The notes beneath the pieces were generated by a model. The model did no database searches and was not told the DNA's origin. It saw only the letters and a program-made list of their open reading frames with translations. This document shows, in pieces, positions 55,552-63,598 of a DNA stretch of 64,000 bases (within the stretch, counting starts at the first letter, position 1; each line of letters opens with the position of its first letter). The position numbers were made by a program, and so were the translations under genes. Source of the DNA: Luteimonas aestuarii (GTDB taxonomy: Bacteria > Pseudomonadota > Gammaproteobacteria > Xanthomonadales > Xanthomonadaceae); contig NZ_SMTF01000003.1 of the NCBI RefSeq assembly GCF_004357985.1, forward strand, positions 248,001 through 312,000. Reading direction: 5' to 3'.

Positions 55552-56298
55552 TCATTGCGGGATGCGATGTGCTTCGGCAAGCTCCTCGCGAAGCAATTCG
55601 ACCATTTCAACGTAGTCGGCGTCAGGAGTTTCGCCCCGCATCACCCGCCACTGATTGGCCATAATGGCTCGTCGTTCAACGCTTAACGATAGCTGGTAGA
55701 GCTCGGTAGGAGGTGGAAGTGTCGTCCAGAACGCGCGATCCAGCCTGACAACGCTCTCGTGCGGCAAATACCCGCCGCTGGTGGGCAACAGCATCAGATT
55801 GGGATACATCAGGCATTCGGCACGGGCCGCGATTGTCGGCACAATGGCCCTGCGATCGCGGTGGGTGGAAACCGAATACGCTGGGGCTACCAGAAAGGAA
55901 CTCCGCTGGAACGCGGGACGTGCGATGTTCACTTCCGTGCCAGGCAAATGCTTGTCGGGGATGCCCTCGGCTATGGCCAGCACGACGCAGGGTCGCATTT
56001 TCGAGCGGATCGCCAAGAGCTCCTCACATTCACCAAGGCCGATCTTGAATACCGGAAGCCTTTCTGGCTTGGGACGGTAGTCACACCGGTGATCCAAGGT
56101 GCGGATGGCTCCTGAAACGGAACCGTGAGCAATCTGATCGGACCGTTGAGCATCAAACACCATGAGGGGATGCCCAAACTCCGGAACCACAGTGCACACG
56201 ATTTGCCCGACTTCTGCGGGACCGTCAGTCGATGGACGATGCGTCAGATCGTATGGGGGGAGCACTTGGTGAATGTCAGTTCCGTTGCCCCAGCCCAT
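55552..56298 (-). CDS. Possible PemK/MazF-like toxin
   Basis: A 248-residue protein. Segments MRPCVVLAIAEGIPDKHLPG, TEVNIARPAFQRSS, and the later pair LPTSGGYLPHESVVRLDRAFWTT have the order and spacing of PemK/MazF toxins (P-x-VVL ... V-x-P-S ... SVV-x-LD-x-x). The N-terminal 90 residues are extra. It follows the Panacea-like gene by 15 bp on the same strand. Panacea antitoxins pair with many toxin folds, so the pair is a plausible toxin-antitoxin module. The family call is weak. Confidence 0.5.
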   Translation of the reverse strand: MGWGNGTDIHQVLPPYDLTHRPSTDGPAEVGQIVCTVVPEFGHPLMVFDAQRSDQIAHGSVSGAIRTLDHRCDYRPKPERLPVFKIGLGECEELLAIRSKMRPCVVLAIAEGIPDKHLPGTEVNIARPAFQRSSFLVAPAYSVSTHRDRRAIVPTIAARAECLMYPNLMLLPTSGGYLPHESVVRLDRAFWTTLPPPTELYQLSLSVERRAIMANQWRVMRGETPDADYVEMVELLREELAEAHRIPQ

Positions 56299-56313
56299 GA
56301 CGACATCTCCTTG

Positions 56314-57027
56314 TCAGATCGAGGCATTGAAGGCGATGGGGTCGTCGATGGTCTCGCCGTCATCCACCATCGCCATCGCGTCTCGATACACATCATCGTA
56401 GATGGGCCGATGGATCGTCTCGACGAGATTCTCCGTAGGCCGAGCAAGGAAGCGTTGCTTCAATTTCTCCTGCAACTGCGCAACTCGAAGTATCTTTCCC
56501 TGATCCTTAATGTGGGTGTGTGGGCGCCGTCCTACAGGCGCTTCCTGAGCGAGTTCTTTAAAATCTAGACTCTGGCCCGGAACGGCGTTCGACATTGGCA
56601 ATGTATCGAAGTAAACGTGGTCTAACAGCTTGCTCATGTCCCCAGCGAAAGCCCGAAGCCACTGCGAGAAGCGCAGAGCTTGGCTGCCGCGGAGCCCAGC
56701 ATCGGTCAACGTTGGACCAATCGGATGCTCACCGAGCCAATACTGCGTGAAGTCCTTCCCCTTGAAGCTCCCATCATGCGACTGAATGATCCCTAGGGCA
56801 GTCAATGCATCTAGCCCCTCGGCCAGATCGACCGCAAAAGGTCCGAAATGATGGAAATACCACTTGGCCTCGCTGGCCGTGCTTCCGTTGTGGCTTTCGG
56901 CGTGCAGGCAGTCCAATAGGTATACGAACTTGAACAGCGCCGTCCGGTTGAGGCGAATGTTCAACGCTTTCGCCTCGGCCAAGACGGCCAAGATCGCAGA
57001 TTGAAGACGTTCAGGGACGGAAGTCAT
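56314..57027 (-). CDS. Panacea/SocA-like protein (candidate antitoxin)
   Basis: A 237-residue protein. RLNRTALFKFVYLLDCLHAE, then EAKWYFHHFGPFAVDLAEGLDAL, fits the Panacea (SocA/GepA, DUF4065) pattern, in which K-x2-K-LLY and YGP-x-V are conserved. Panacea proteins neutralise varied toxins. It is the upstream gene of the pair, as antitoxins usually are. The C-terminal third (EKLKQRFLARPTENLVETIH) is helical and could contact the partner. Confidence 0.55.
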   Translation of the reverse strand: MTSVPERLQSAILAVLAEAKALNIRLNRTALFKFVYLLDCLHAESHNGSTASEAKWYFHHFGPFAVDLAEGLDALTALGIIQSHDGSFKGKDFTQYWLGEHPIGPTLTDAGLRGSQALRFSQWLRAFAGDMSKLLDHVYFDTLPMSNAVPGQSLDFKELAQEAPVGRRPHTHIKDQGKILRVAQLQEKLKQRFLARPTENLVETIHRPIYDDVYRDAMAMVDDGETIDDPIAFNASI

Positions 57028-57206
57028 GCCTGGGAGCGAATGTCAGGATTGGGGTGCGCAGCCAAGACGCTTCATCAAAACACAACTGGAGCGGGACGCA
57101 ACCTCGCAAAGTCATATCACGGGGCGGAGCCACGGCCGTTCAGGGACATCCGATGCCGATCCGACCATTATGCCAGAAGGCCCAGACCTCACCCATGTCG
57201 TGTCCC

Positions 57207-57533
57207 TTAGTGCTTCCGGAGCACGCAACCAGCCGCAAGCGCGGCTAGATGCGCATCGCCCCTCACACGAGCTCGCGCACGGCCTTCCGCATCCGGATGA
57301 CCCGCGACGTAGTTCAGTAGCGCTGCGACGATCTCTCCATCCGGCAGTTCCTCGCACCCTGCCGCAAACACGAGCGCTCCGAGTTGGCTGCGTCGCAGCG
57401 CCTCGTTGCGCCTGGCGGTTTCGCGGTGCCGCGCAGCTTCGCGCTGCGCCGCCATGAGCTCGCGTGCTTTCAGCTGTGCGAGCCGCGTCGTGGCCTGGTT
57501 GATCTGATCGTAGAGCCGCGTGCTATTTCCCAT
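57207..57533 (-). CDS. TraD-like mobilization accessory protein
   Basis: A 108-residue protein with a long N-terminal helix (LYDQINQATTRLAQLKARELMAAQ, REAARHRETARRNEALRR) and a C-terminal LGALVFAAGCEELPDGEIVAALLNYV. This matches the small conjugal-transfer protein called TraD that accompanies MobQ relaxases of the TraA/MobA-MobL type (not the VirD4-like TraD). It is divergent from the relaxase gene, with the oriT-like spacer between. Confidence 0.8.
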   Translation of the reverse strand: MGNSTRLYDQINQATTRLAQLKARELMAAQREAARHRETARRNEALRRSQLGALVFAAGCEELPDGEIVAALLNYVAGHPDAEGRARARVRGDAHLAALAAGCVLRKH

Positions 57534-57768
57534 GGTGCTTCCTCCGTTTGATGACCCTCACATCGAAGCATCGGCCTGCGCCGCGTCAAGGGCAAAATCA
57601 AGCGCAAAGAGCCAATGCATGGAGCAAGTGCAAGAGCGCACTTAGGCATTGACCGTAGGCCAACGCGTGCGCCAAGGGCTTCGCCCCTGGACCCCATTCC
57701 GAGCCGCTTGCCAAACGCAAAAGCCAAGGCATAACAGACAGTCAGGGGCTACTTTTGGAGCACTGTCG
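57534..57768. other. Candidate oriT with nic-like site
   Basis: The 235-bp spacer between the TraD-like and relaxase genes. AAGTGC (57626-57631) and GCACTT (57638-57643) form an inverted repeat. The minus strand reads CCTAAGTGCGCTC (57646-57634), close to the TAAGTGCGCCCT nic motif of RSF1010-type MobQ origins. A second imperfect hairpin lies at 57672-57690, and the half-operator CAAACGCAAAA at 57713-57723. Confidence 0.7.
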
Positions 57769-59367
57769 ATGGCCATCTACCACACACGAGTGAAAACCTT
57801 TGGTCGCGCCCAGGGGCACGCATCCACGGCCGCGGCTGCCTATCGCGCAGGCCTGCTGATCGTCGATACCCGCACGGGTGCCAAGCACGACTACCGGCGA
57901 CGAGGCGGCGTCGTCGAGACGCGATGCGTCGTCCCCGACCATGCGCCCGACTGGTCACTCGATCCCACGCTCCTCTGGCCGGCTGCTGAGAATGCGGAGA
58001 GAAGGAAGGATGCGACCGTGGCTCGGGAATTCGAGATCGCCCTGCCCCACGAGCTTGACGATGCGCAGCGCTCCGAGCTGACAGCGCAGATCGCTCGCTC
58101 ACTGGTCGAACGCTATGGGTTCGCAGTGATGGCGAGCATCCACGAGCCACAAACGGCTGACGGCTTGAACTATCACGCGCACCTACTGGCCACGACCCGG
58201 CGCATTGGGCCCGATGGCCTGGCCGCCAAGACCCGGGAGCTCGATGGCGGGCCATCTGGGCGTGGCGAGGTGGAGTGGATACGTTCCATGGTGGCGACCG
58301 TCATCAACGAGAAGCTCGCCGCCGCCGGTATCGACTGTCGCGTTGACCATCGCAGCCTCAAGGAGCAAGGCCAGGCCGCGTTGGATAACGGCGACCTCGC
58401 TGGAGCCATTGCACTTTCGCGCCAGCCCACACAGCACATGGGCAAGAACGCCACCGCACTTCACCGCAGGGGCGCAGAGTGTGAGCGCACTCAGGCCAAC
58501 CTGCGGATCCGCAGTGAGAACGAACAGGGGTTCGAGGCAGCCCTGCGGGAGCTTGGGGTTCCAGCGACCCTCGCCACCCAAGAGGACGCGTTCAGCGGCG
58601 CACAGTGGTCAGAGGACGAGAACGACGAACCCCGGACCGGCTTCCGGCTTCCGGAGGCGCTGACCGCCGGCGACCCGAACTCCCATATCCGGTTCTACCC
58701 AACACACACCCCCGCCCTGGGGACCGCGGCTGGTCGCTCCGACCACATGCCCGCCGATGCGACCAGACAAGTCCTCAGCGACGCAACCTCGCTGTGGGGC
58801 GAAGGCTTCTTCAAGACCATTTCGCTATCGTTCAAGGCCACCAGCACGCTCCTCCGGCACCAGGCGGATCGGCTGGCAAACTATCTTCACAGCGCCCTGT
58901 TCCGCGCAGACGCGCGCAACTTCCTGGACCTGATCCGCCAGGTGAAGCGCGATGCCCTTCGCTTCCAGCGTCGCCTCAGGGCCGAGGAGCGCGCCAGTCA
59001 CGCCCTCGCCCAGGCTGAGCTCTCGTTGGAGCGCTTCGATAGCGAATATCCGCAGCCCGGGCAGCTGAGCCGACAGGAGTGGTCGCGTCGCCGTGCCCGT
59101 CGGCTTCGCGCCGTCCAAGTGTGCCAAGACACCTTCAGGCGAGCCCGCGAGGCTACTGGCCCCGCTGCCCAGGAGTCTTATGACCGCAAGGCGCTTGCTA
59201 GCGGTGAGGCGCTGGAGAGTTGGAGCTCGCGGATGCTGGAACGCTACCCGGTCGACGCCGATCGCGAAGAGAAACGCCATCCGGACGCCCCTATGACCGC
59301 CCCCGCCTCCCAAGGCGCCGCATCGCTTCAGACGTCCAAGAGCAGACCTCGCCCCTGCGCGGGCTAA
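57769..59367 (+). CDS. mobA: MobQ-family relaxase (MobA/MobL)
   Basis: A 532-residue relaxase. MAIYHTRVKTFGRAQGHAST opens the family, Tyr25 in AAAAYRAG is the probable nicking Tyr, and the metal triad is His125 (SIHEPQ), His136 and His138 (NYHAHLL). The catalytic domain spans about 1-220; the C-terminal half is helical and basic and lacks the helicase seen in large TraA proteins. It nicks oriT to start transfer with help from a co-resident conjugative machine. ATG 57769 was chosen by the family N-terminus. Confidence 0.92.
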   Translation: MAIYHTRVKTFGRAQGHASTAAAAYRAGLLIVDTRTGAKHDYRRRGGVVETRCVVPDHAPDWSLDPTLLWPAAENAERRKDATVAREFEIALPHELDDAQRSELTAQIARSLVERYGFAVMASIHEPQTADGLNYHAHLLATTRRIGPDGLAAKTRELDGGPSGRGEVEWIRSMVATVINEKLAAAGIDCRVDHRSLKEQGQAALDNGDLAGAIALSRQPTQHMGKNATALHRRGAECERTQANLRIRSENEQGFEAALRELGVPATLATQEDAFSGAQWSEDENDEPRTGFRLPEALTAGDPNSHIRFYPTHTPALGTAAGRSDHMPADATRQVLSDATSLWGEGFFKTISLSFKATSTLLRHQADRLANYLHSALFRADARNFLDLIRQVKRDALRFQRRLRAEERASHALAQAELSLERFDSEYPQPGQLSRQEWSRRRARRLRAVQVCQDTFRRAREATGPAAQESYDRKALASGEALESWSSRMLERYPVDADREEKRHPDAPMTAPASQGAASLQTSKSRPRPCAG

Positions 59368-59380
59368 GGTCCAATGAAAA

Positions 59381-59404
59381 AATGCCTCGGCAAGCCGAGG
59401 CATT
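59381..59404. terminator. Bidirectional terminator after the relaxase gene
   Basis: AATGCCTCGGC and GCCGAGGCATT are perfect 11-bp arms. The minus strand continues into T6. It ends the relaxase gene and the convergent 59454-59753 gene. Confidence 0.85.
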
Positions 59405-59453
59405 CGTGCGCGGGTCCCCCTGTAGCACCTGCGCAAGGCGAGACGATGACGCC

Positions 59454-59753
59454 TCAGTGGAAGGTTGGGCCTGGGCCCTTTCTCGATGGCGCCGGGCCGC
59501 GCCTGTCCGAAAGCAGTTCGCTCAACGGTGCCGTCTCGCGACGGATCACAGCCTCACGAGTTTTCGGCTTGGGATCGTGCGTCAGTTCACCAACTGGAGG
59601 GACGGTGTCTGACTGCCTGATCAGCTCATTCGCAACTTCAATCGAATGCCTGATGTCCTTTACACGGTCCGAAAGCTCCCGGTTTCTGTCTTGACTGATG
59701 ATCGCCGCCAGTAGGCGGGTGGCTATTCTCAACTGCAGACTCTCTTGCGACAT
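59454..59753 (-). CDS. Small hypothetical protein under the palindromic operator
   Basis: A 99-residue protein (MSQESLQLRIATRLLAAIIS...) that is helical and charged, with DRVKDIRHSIEVANELIRQSD in the middle and a disordered Pro/Arg-rich tail. The ATG at 59753 lies 43 bp from the 19-bp palindrome shared with the XRE locus, so both probably respond to one regulator. It is convergent with the relaxase gene. Function unknown; a mobilization accessory role is possible. Confidence 0.55.
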   Translation of the reverse strand: MSQESLQLRIATRLLAAIISQDRNRELSDRVKDIRHSIEVANELIRQSDTVPPVGELTHDPKPKTREAVIRRETAPLSELLSDRRGPAPSRKGPGPTFH

Positions 59754-59795
59754 GCTGCGCTCCTCACGCGTTGGGGGAGCGGGCATCCAACCAGT

Positions 59796-59814
59796 ATTTG
59801 CGTTGAACGCAAGT
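59796..59814. promoter_or_regulatory. Palindromic operator, copy 2
   Basis: ATTTGCGTTGAACGCAAGT matches the 54097-54115 palindrome at 17 of 19 positions and sits upstream of the 59753 start. Confidence 0.6.
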
Positions 59815-60257
59815 TGGAAAAGTGCACGTCGGTCTCACTTTCCTCGACGTTTCTCAAAATTTTCGCTGGCCTAGGCGTTCACGCCCGGCCCTGCCCTTGA
59901 CGGAACGGTGCCGACGCCGCCAGCTGCGCTATGTGTCCTTAAGGCTCCGAATGAGCGCCTGAAGCTCCACCTCCGATGCCAAGGGCTCGGCCGTCCCCAC
60001 CAGCGCCCTGATCTCATCCAGGTTCGCCGGCTGCGCCGACTTCGAGATCAAGAAGCAGTGGGACAGTGCCATGGACTTGGCATTGAATTGAGAGACGGGC
60101 GGCGTCGCGTGTAACCCGGTCCGGGCTGCAACCCAGTCAGCGGTGAAGGTCGATCCGCGGCAGGAAGAAGTCGGGCTAAGCCAAACGAGGCCCCTGGCTT
60201 GTCGCCGGAGCCTTCCCGGAGCCATGCACTCAGTTCAGCGGCTCGTGGCCCGAAATG
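59815..60257. other. Right-end region of element 2, mostly non-coding
   Basis: No convincing gene. A short leftward frame at 59929-60072 (47 residues, MALSHCFLISKSAQPANLDE...) has reasonable composition but no ribosome-binding site or family. The rest carries stops in all frames. Confidence 0.4.
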
Positions 60258-60290
60258 AAAAGGGGCTTCGCTTTCGCGAAACCCCTTAAA
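60258..60290 (-). terminator. Terminator now serving tRNA-Phe
   Basis: AAGGGG-c-TTCGC (60260-60271) pairs with GCGAA-a-CCCCTT (60276-60287) around TTTC. On the minus strand it is followed by TTCATTT. It is carried by element 2 and replaces the native terminator displaced to 10111-10133. Confidence 0.7.
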
Positions 60291-60314
60291 TTCAGCCATA
60301 AAATCCATCTTTCG

Positions 60315-60365
60315 ATGGTGGCCGGGGAGGGAATCGAACCCCCGACACGGGGATTTTCAATCCCC
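60315..60365. repeat. att site copy 3 (within tRNA-Phe)
   Basis: Identical to 21774-21819 over 46 bp and to 10155-10205 over 51 bp with one mismatch. It covers the 3' 50 nt of the tRNA, from the anticodon stem through CCA. Confidence 0.9.
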
Positions 60366-60391
60366 TGCTCTACCAACTGAGCTACCCGGCC
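60316..60391 (-). tRNA. tRNA-Phe (GAA anticodon)
   Basis: A complete 76-nt cloverleaf on the minus strand: acceptor GGCCGGG/CCCGGCC, D-arm with AGCTCAGTTGGTAGAGC, anticodon loop TTGAAAA (GAA), T-arm GGGGGTTCGATTCCC, A discriminator and encoded CCA (60318-60316). It is the target gene for both integrative elements, which entered at its 3' end and restored it. Confidence 0.97.
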
Positions 60392-60465
60392 ATGCGCTGC
60401 GGCGCTGGGCCGTGCGAGCCCGGCATGATACGTACCAGCGCGGCCGTGGGCAAGCCGCTGCGTGG

Positions 60466-60834
60466 TCAGCGGGCCGACGCCTTGCGCTTGCGGACGGGTT
60501 GGCGGCGGCGCCGGCCTTCCGTCGGCACGCGGCGAGGGGTGAGGCACGCGGCCTGCGCCAGCACGGCGTTGAGGGCACCCTTGGCCCGCGCGATGCGAGC
60601 GGCAGCCAGCGGCTGGGCGCGCTCGGCAATGGTGAGGGCGATGCCGCGCGCGACGTCGCGGGTGTCGGTGGCCAGGCCGACGGTATCGCTACGAAGGCGG
60701 CAAGCGCCGTCGATGGCACCGCGGGCCACGCGGCCGGATGCGCGGCGGGCAATGCCGGCCAGGCCAAGGCCCGCCAGCCAGAGGTTGCGCAGCGCGAACG
60801 GATCGGCGGCGCGGGACGATTGCGATGCAGCCAT
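60466..60834 (-). CDS. Alanine-rich hypothetical protein
   Basis: A 122-residue basic, Ala/Arg-rich, helical protein. FALRNLWLAGLGLAGIARRAS, then long helices with regular Ala/Arg spacing (VGLATDTRDVARGIALTIAE), resemble phasin-like granule proteins. The tail is strongly basic (RRRRQPVRKRKASAR), which suggests DNA or polyphosphate contact. ATG 60834 was chosen at MAASQSSRAADP. It is chromosomal, just outside the accessory region. No sure family. Confidence 0.55.
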   Translation of the reverse strand: MAASQSSRAADPFALRNLWLAGLGLAGIARRASGRVARGAIDGACRLRSDTVGLATDTRDVARGIALTIAERAQPLAAARIARAKGALNAVLAQAACLTPRRVPTEGRRRRQPVRKRKASAR

Positions 60835-61243
60835 GGCACGACTCCAAGAGACATCCGCCGCATGGGCGGATTTCGGCCTGCGCAGCCTGCGCCGTTCGGG
60901 TCGAGCAATGGCACTAGCGTTGGATGCGAACGTGCAGGGCATGGTGGTTTCGATGCGTGTGACGCAACGTCCTCGGGTTCCCGCCTTGGCGGGGATGACG
61001 CTGCCATTGGCTCACCCGGTGGTCGGGACCCGGCGGCAGCGCGGGCGTATTGCAGGGTGACGGTGCCTGCAGATTGCACGGCTGCCACGCGGCCGCACGG
61101 CTTGACGGGTCGCCATGGCGCCGCGATGCCCGCACCCTGTCGCCGCTTGAACACCAATGCACCGCTCCGGGTCCGCGCCATACGCACCGGCATGGGCACC
61201 GGCTACACTCCAAGGCCCGCCGCGGAGCACTGGAGCGCCTGTC
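60835..61243. other. Divergent intergenic region, 409 bp
   Basis: Lies between the leftward alanine-rich gene and the rightward lipoprotein gene. It should contain both promoters. I see no RNA gene or strong repeat. Confidence 0.4.
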
Positions 61244-61723
61244 GTGAAGTCGTCCTACTGGATCGTGTCGTGTGTGCTGGTCGCCCTGCTCGCCGCGTGT
61301 TCCAGCGGCGGCGTGCCGCGCCGGGTGTCGGAGCCGGCGGCCAGCATCCAGCAGCTCACCGTGCAGGCCGACGGCACCTGGTCGGTGGAGCTGCGCCTGC
61401 AGAACTACAGCAGCATCCCGATGCGTTTCGATCGCGCACGCTTCGAAATGAAGGTGGGCGACGAGTCCGCAGGCACGCTGGACGTGGCGCCCGGCATCGG
61501 CATCGGCGGCGAATCGGCCGACGTGGTGACAGTGGCGTTCTCGCCGTCGTCGAACGCACGCATCGTCATGGCCGACGCGCTGGCCTCCGGCCGCGGCATC
61601 CGCTACGCCATCGAAGGCACCATCACCGCCATGCCGGAAGACCGCGGCCGCGGCCGCGACTACACCTTCAAGCGCGAAAGTCCGCTCAGTCCCGTACCCG
61701 GCTTGCCGGGCGTGCTGCGTTGA
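61244..61723 (+). CDS. LEA-type 2 lipoprotein
   Basis: A 159-residue lipoprotein. The signal peptide VKSSYWIVSCVLVALLAAC ends in a lipobox. The mature domain (LTVQADGTWSVELRLQNYSSIPMRF, ARFEMKVGDESAGTLD, RYAIEGTI) matches the LEA14/WHy immunoglobulin-like fold of bacterial desiccation-type lipoproteins. GTG 61244 was selected since it opens the signal peptide directly. The acyl-CoA dehydrogenase gene follows by 40 bp. Function in stress tolerance is inferred from the family only. Confidence 0.75.
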   Translation: MKSSYWIVSCVLVALLAACSSGGVPRRVSEPAASIQQLTVQADGTWSVELRLQNYSSIPMRFDRARFEMKVGDESAGTLDVAPGIGIGGESADVVTVAFSPSSNARIVMADALASGRGIRYAIEGTITAMPEDRGRGRDYTFKRESPLSPVPGLPGVLR

Positions 61724-61763
61724 TGCATTCCATTTTCCCTTTCGACTTTCCACGGACGCTTCC

Positions 61764-63554
61764 ATGAGCCAGTACAAGGCCCCGCTGCGCGACATCCGCT
61801 TCGCCCTCTACGACGTGCTGGATGCCGAAACCCGCTTCCGGCAACTGGGCTTCGAAGAGGCTGGCCGCGAGACCGTCGATGCGGTGCTGGACGAGTCCGC
61901 GCGCTTTTGCGAAACCGTGCTGGCGCCCCTGAACGCGATCGGCGACGAGCATGGCGTGACCCACGACAAGGCGAGCGGCGACGTCACCACCCCGCCCGGC
62001 TTCAGGCAGGCCTACGCGCAGTTCGCCGAAGGCGGCTGGGGCGCGCTGGGCGCACCGGTGGAGTACGGTGGCCTTGGCCTGCCGCACGTGCTGGGCATGC
62101 CGCTGGAGGAAATGATCGACGCGGCCAACCTGGCATGGGGCAACTTCCCGCTGCTCTCGCACGGTGCCGCCAACGCGCTGCGCCTGCATGGCGAAGCGTG
62201 GCAGCGCGAGGTGTTCCTGACGAAGCTGGTGTCGGGCGAATGGACCGGCACCATGTGCCTGACCGAACCGCACTGCGGCACCGATCTCGGCCTGCTGCGC
62301 ACCAGGGCCGAGCCGCGCGACGACGGCACCCATGCCATCAGTGGCACCAAGATCTTCATCACTGCCGGCGAGCACGACCTCACCGACAACATCGTGCACC
62401 TGGTGCTTGCGCGCCTGCCCGATGCCCCCGCAGGCAGCAAGGGCATCTCGCTGTTCCTGGTGCCGAAGTTCAAGGTGGCGCGCGACGGCAGCATGGGCGA
62501 GCGCAACACGCTGCGCTGCGGCGCGGTGGAGCACAAGATGGGCATCCACGCCTCGGCCACCTGCGTGATGAACTTCGACGGCGCGCAGGGCTACCTGATC
62601 GGCCAGCCGCACAAGGGCCTGATGGCGATGTTTACGATGATGAACACCGCGCGCCTCGGCGTGGGCCTGCAGGGCCTGGGCCTGGCCGACCGCGCCTACC
62701 AGAACGCGCTGCGCTATGCGCGCGAGCGGCTGCAGTCGCGTGCGCTGTCGGGTGCCAGGTTCCCGGACAAGCCGGCCGACCCGATCATCGTGCAGCCCGA
62801 CGTGCGCCGCATGCTGCTGACCTGCAAGGCGCTGACCGAAGGCGGGCGCGTACTGGCCTACCACGCCGGCCTGCAGATCGACATCGCCGACCACGGCGCG
62901 ACCGAAGACGAGCGCAAGGCCGCCGACGACCTGGTCGGCTTCCTCACGCCCATCGTCAAGGCCTGCCTGACCGAATGGGGCGTGGAGTGCACCTACCACG
63001 CACTGCAGTGCTTCGGCGGGCATGGCTACATCCGCGAACACGGCATGGAGCAGCTGGCGCGCGATGCACGTATCACCACGCTGTACGAAGGTACCACCGG
63101 CATCCAGGCGCTGGACCTGATGGGCCGCAAGATCATGCAACTGCAGGGAGCCGGGCTGAAGGTGTTCCTGGGCATGGTGCAGGCGTTCTGCGCCGAGCAT
63201 GCCGGCGATGCCGCGCTGGAGGAGTTCATCGCACCGCTGCGGGAGAAGGCCGGCGAATGGCAGGCGCTGACACTGGCCGTCGGCAAGCGCGCCATGGCCA
63301 ACCCCGAGGAGGTCGGCGCGGCCGCGCACGACTACCTGTTCTATTCCGGCTACGTGGCGCTGGCCTACTGGTGGGCGCGCAGCGTGGCCGCGGCCGAGGC
63401 ATCGTCGCAGTCGCAGGCGTTCAAGGACGCCAAGCGCGAGACCGCACGCTTCTACTTCGCGCGCATCCTGCCGCGCACGCTGGCCCACAAGGCGGCGGTG
63501 GACGCCGGCCCCGGTTCGCTGCTGGCGTTGGATGAGGATGCCTTCGACGCCTGA
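61764..63554 (+). CDS. Acyl-CoA dehydrogenase (C-terminal-domain type)
   Basis: A 596-residue flavoprotein of fatty-acid beta-oxidation. N-terminal alpha domain, then FAD/substrate motifs: MCLTEPHCGTDLGLLRTRAEP (about 172-192), ISGTKIFITAGEHDL, MLLTCKALTEGGR, the catalytic region LQCFGGHGYIREHGMEQLARDARI, YEGTTGIQALDLMGRK with the active-site Glu, and a C-terminal helical domain of about 130 residues (class of 600-residue ACADs). FADH2 is passed to ETF. It lies in the chromosomal flank outside the islands. Confidence 0.94.
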   Translation: MSQYKAPLRDIRFALYDVLDAETRFRQLGFEEAGRETVDAVLDESARFCETVLAPLNAIGDEHGVTHDKASGDVTTPPGFRQAYAQFAEGGWGALGAPVEYGGLGLPHVLGMPLEEMIDAANLAWGNFPLLSHGAANALRLHGEAWQREVFLTKLVSGEWTGTMCLTEPHCGTDLGLLRTRAEPRDDGTHAISGTKIFITAGEHDLTDNIVHLVLARLPDAPAGSKGISLFLVPKFKVARDGSMGERNTLRCGAVEHKMGIHASATCVMNFDGAQGYLIGQPHKGLMAMFTMMNTARLGVGLQGLGLADRAYQNALRYARERLQSRALSGARFPDKPADPIIVQPDVRRMLLTCKALTEGGRVLAYHAGLQIDIADHGATEDERKAADDLVGFLTPIVKACLTEWGVECTYHALQCFGGHGYIREHGMEQLARDARITTLYEGTTGIQALDLMGRKIMQLQGAGLKVFLGMVQAFCAEHAGDAALEEFIAPLREKAGEWQALTLAVGKRAMANPEEVGAAAHDYLFYSGYVALAYWWARSVAAAEASSQSQAFKDAKRETARFYFARILPRTLAHKAAVDAGPGSLLALDEDAFDA

Positions 63555-63598
63555 GCGGTTGCACAACCGTCATCGAATCGGGGTATGCTCGGACCCCG

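Larger units (their letters stand above)
21774..60365. mobile_element. Element 2: integrative and mobilizable defence island
   Basis: About 38.5 kb between the second and third tRNA-Phe repeats. It has its own integrase at the left end, and MobQ relaxase, TraD-like gene and oriT-like site at the right end. No type IV secretion genes are seen, so transfer would need a conjugative helper. The cargo is dominated by defence, DNA-repair and toxin-antitoxin genes. A third, unrelated integrase (32470-33915) and lower-GC patches suggest a composite history. Confidence 0.8.

Noticed and set aside
60048-60308. 86-codon leftward frame at the right end of element 2
   Set aside because: Its first codons translate the terminator hairpin at 60258-60290; no ribosome-binding site.
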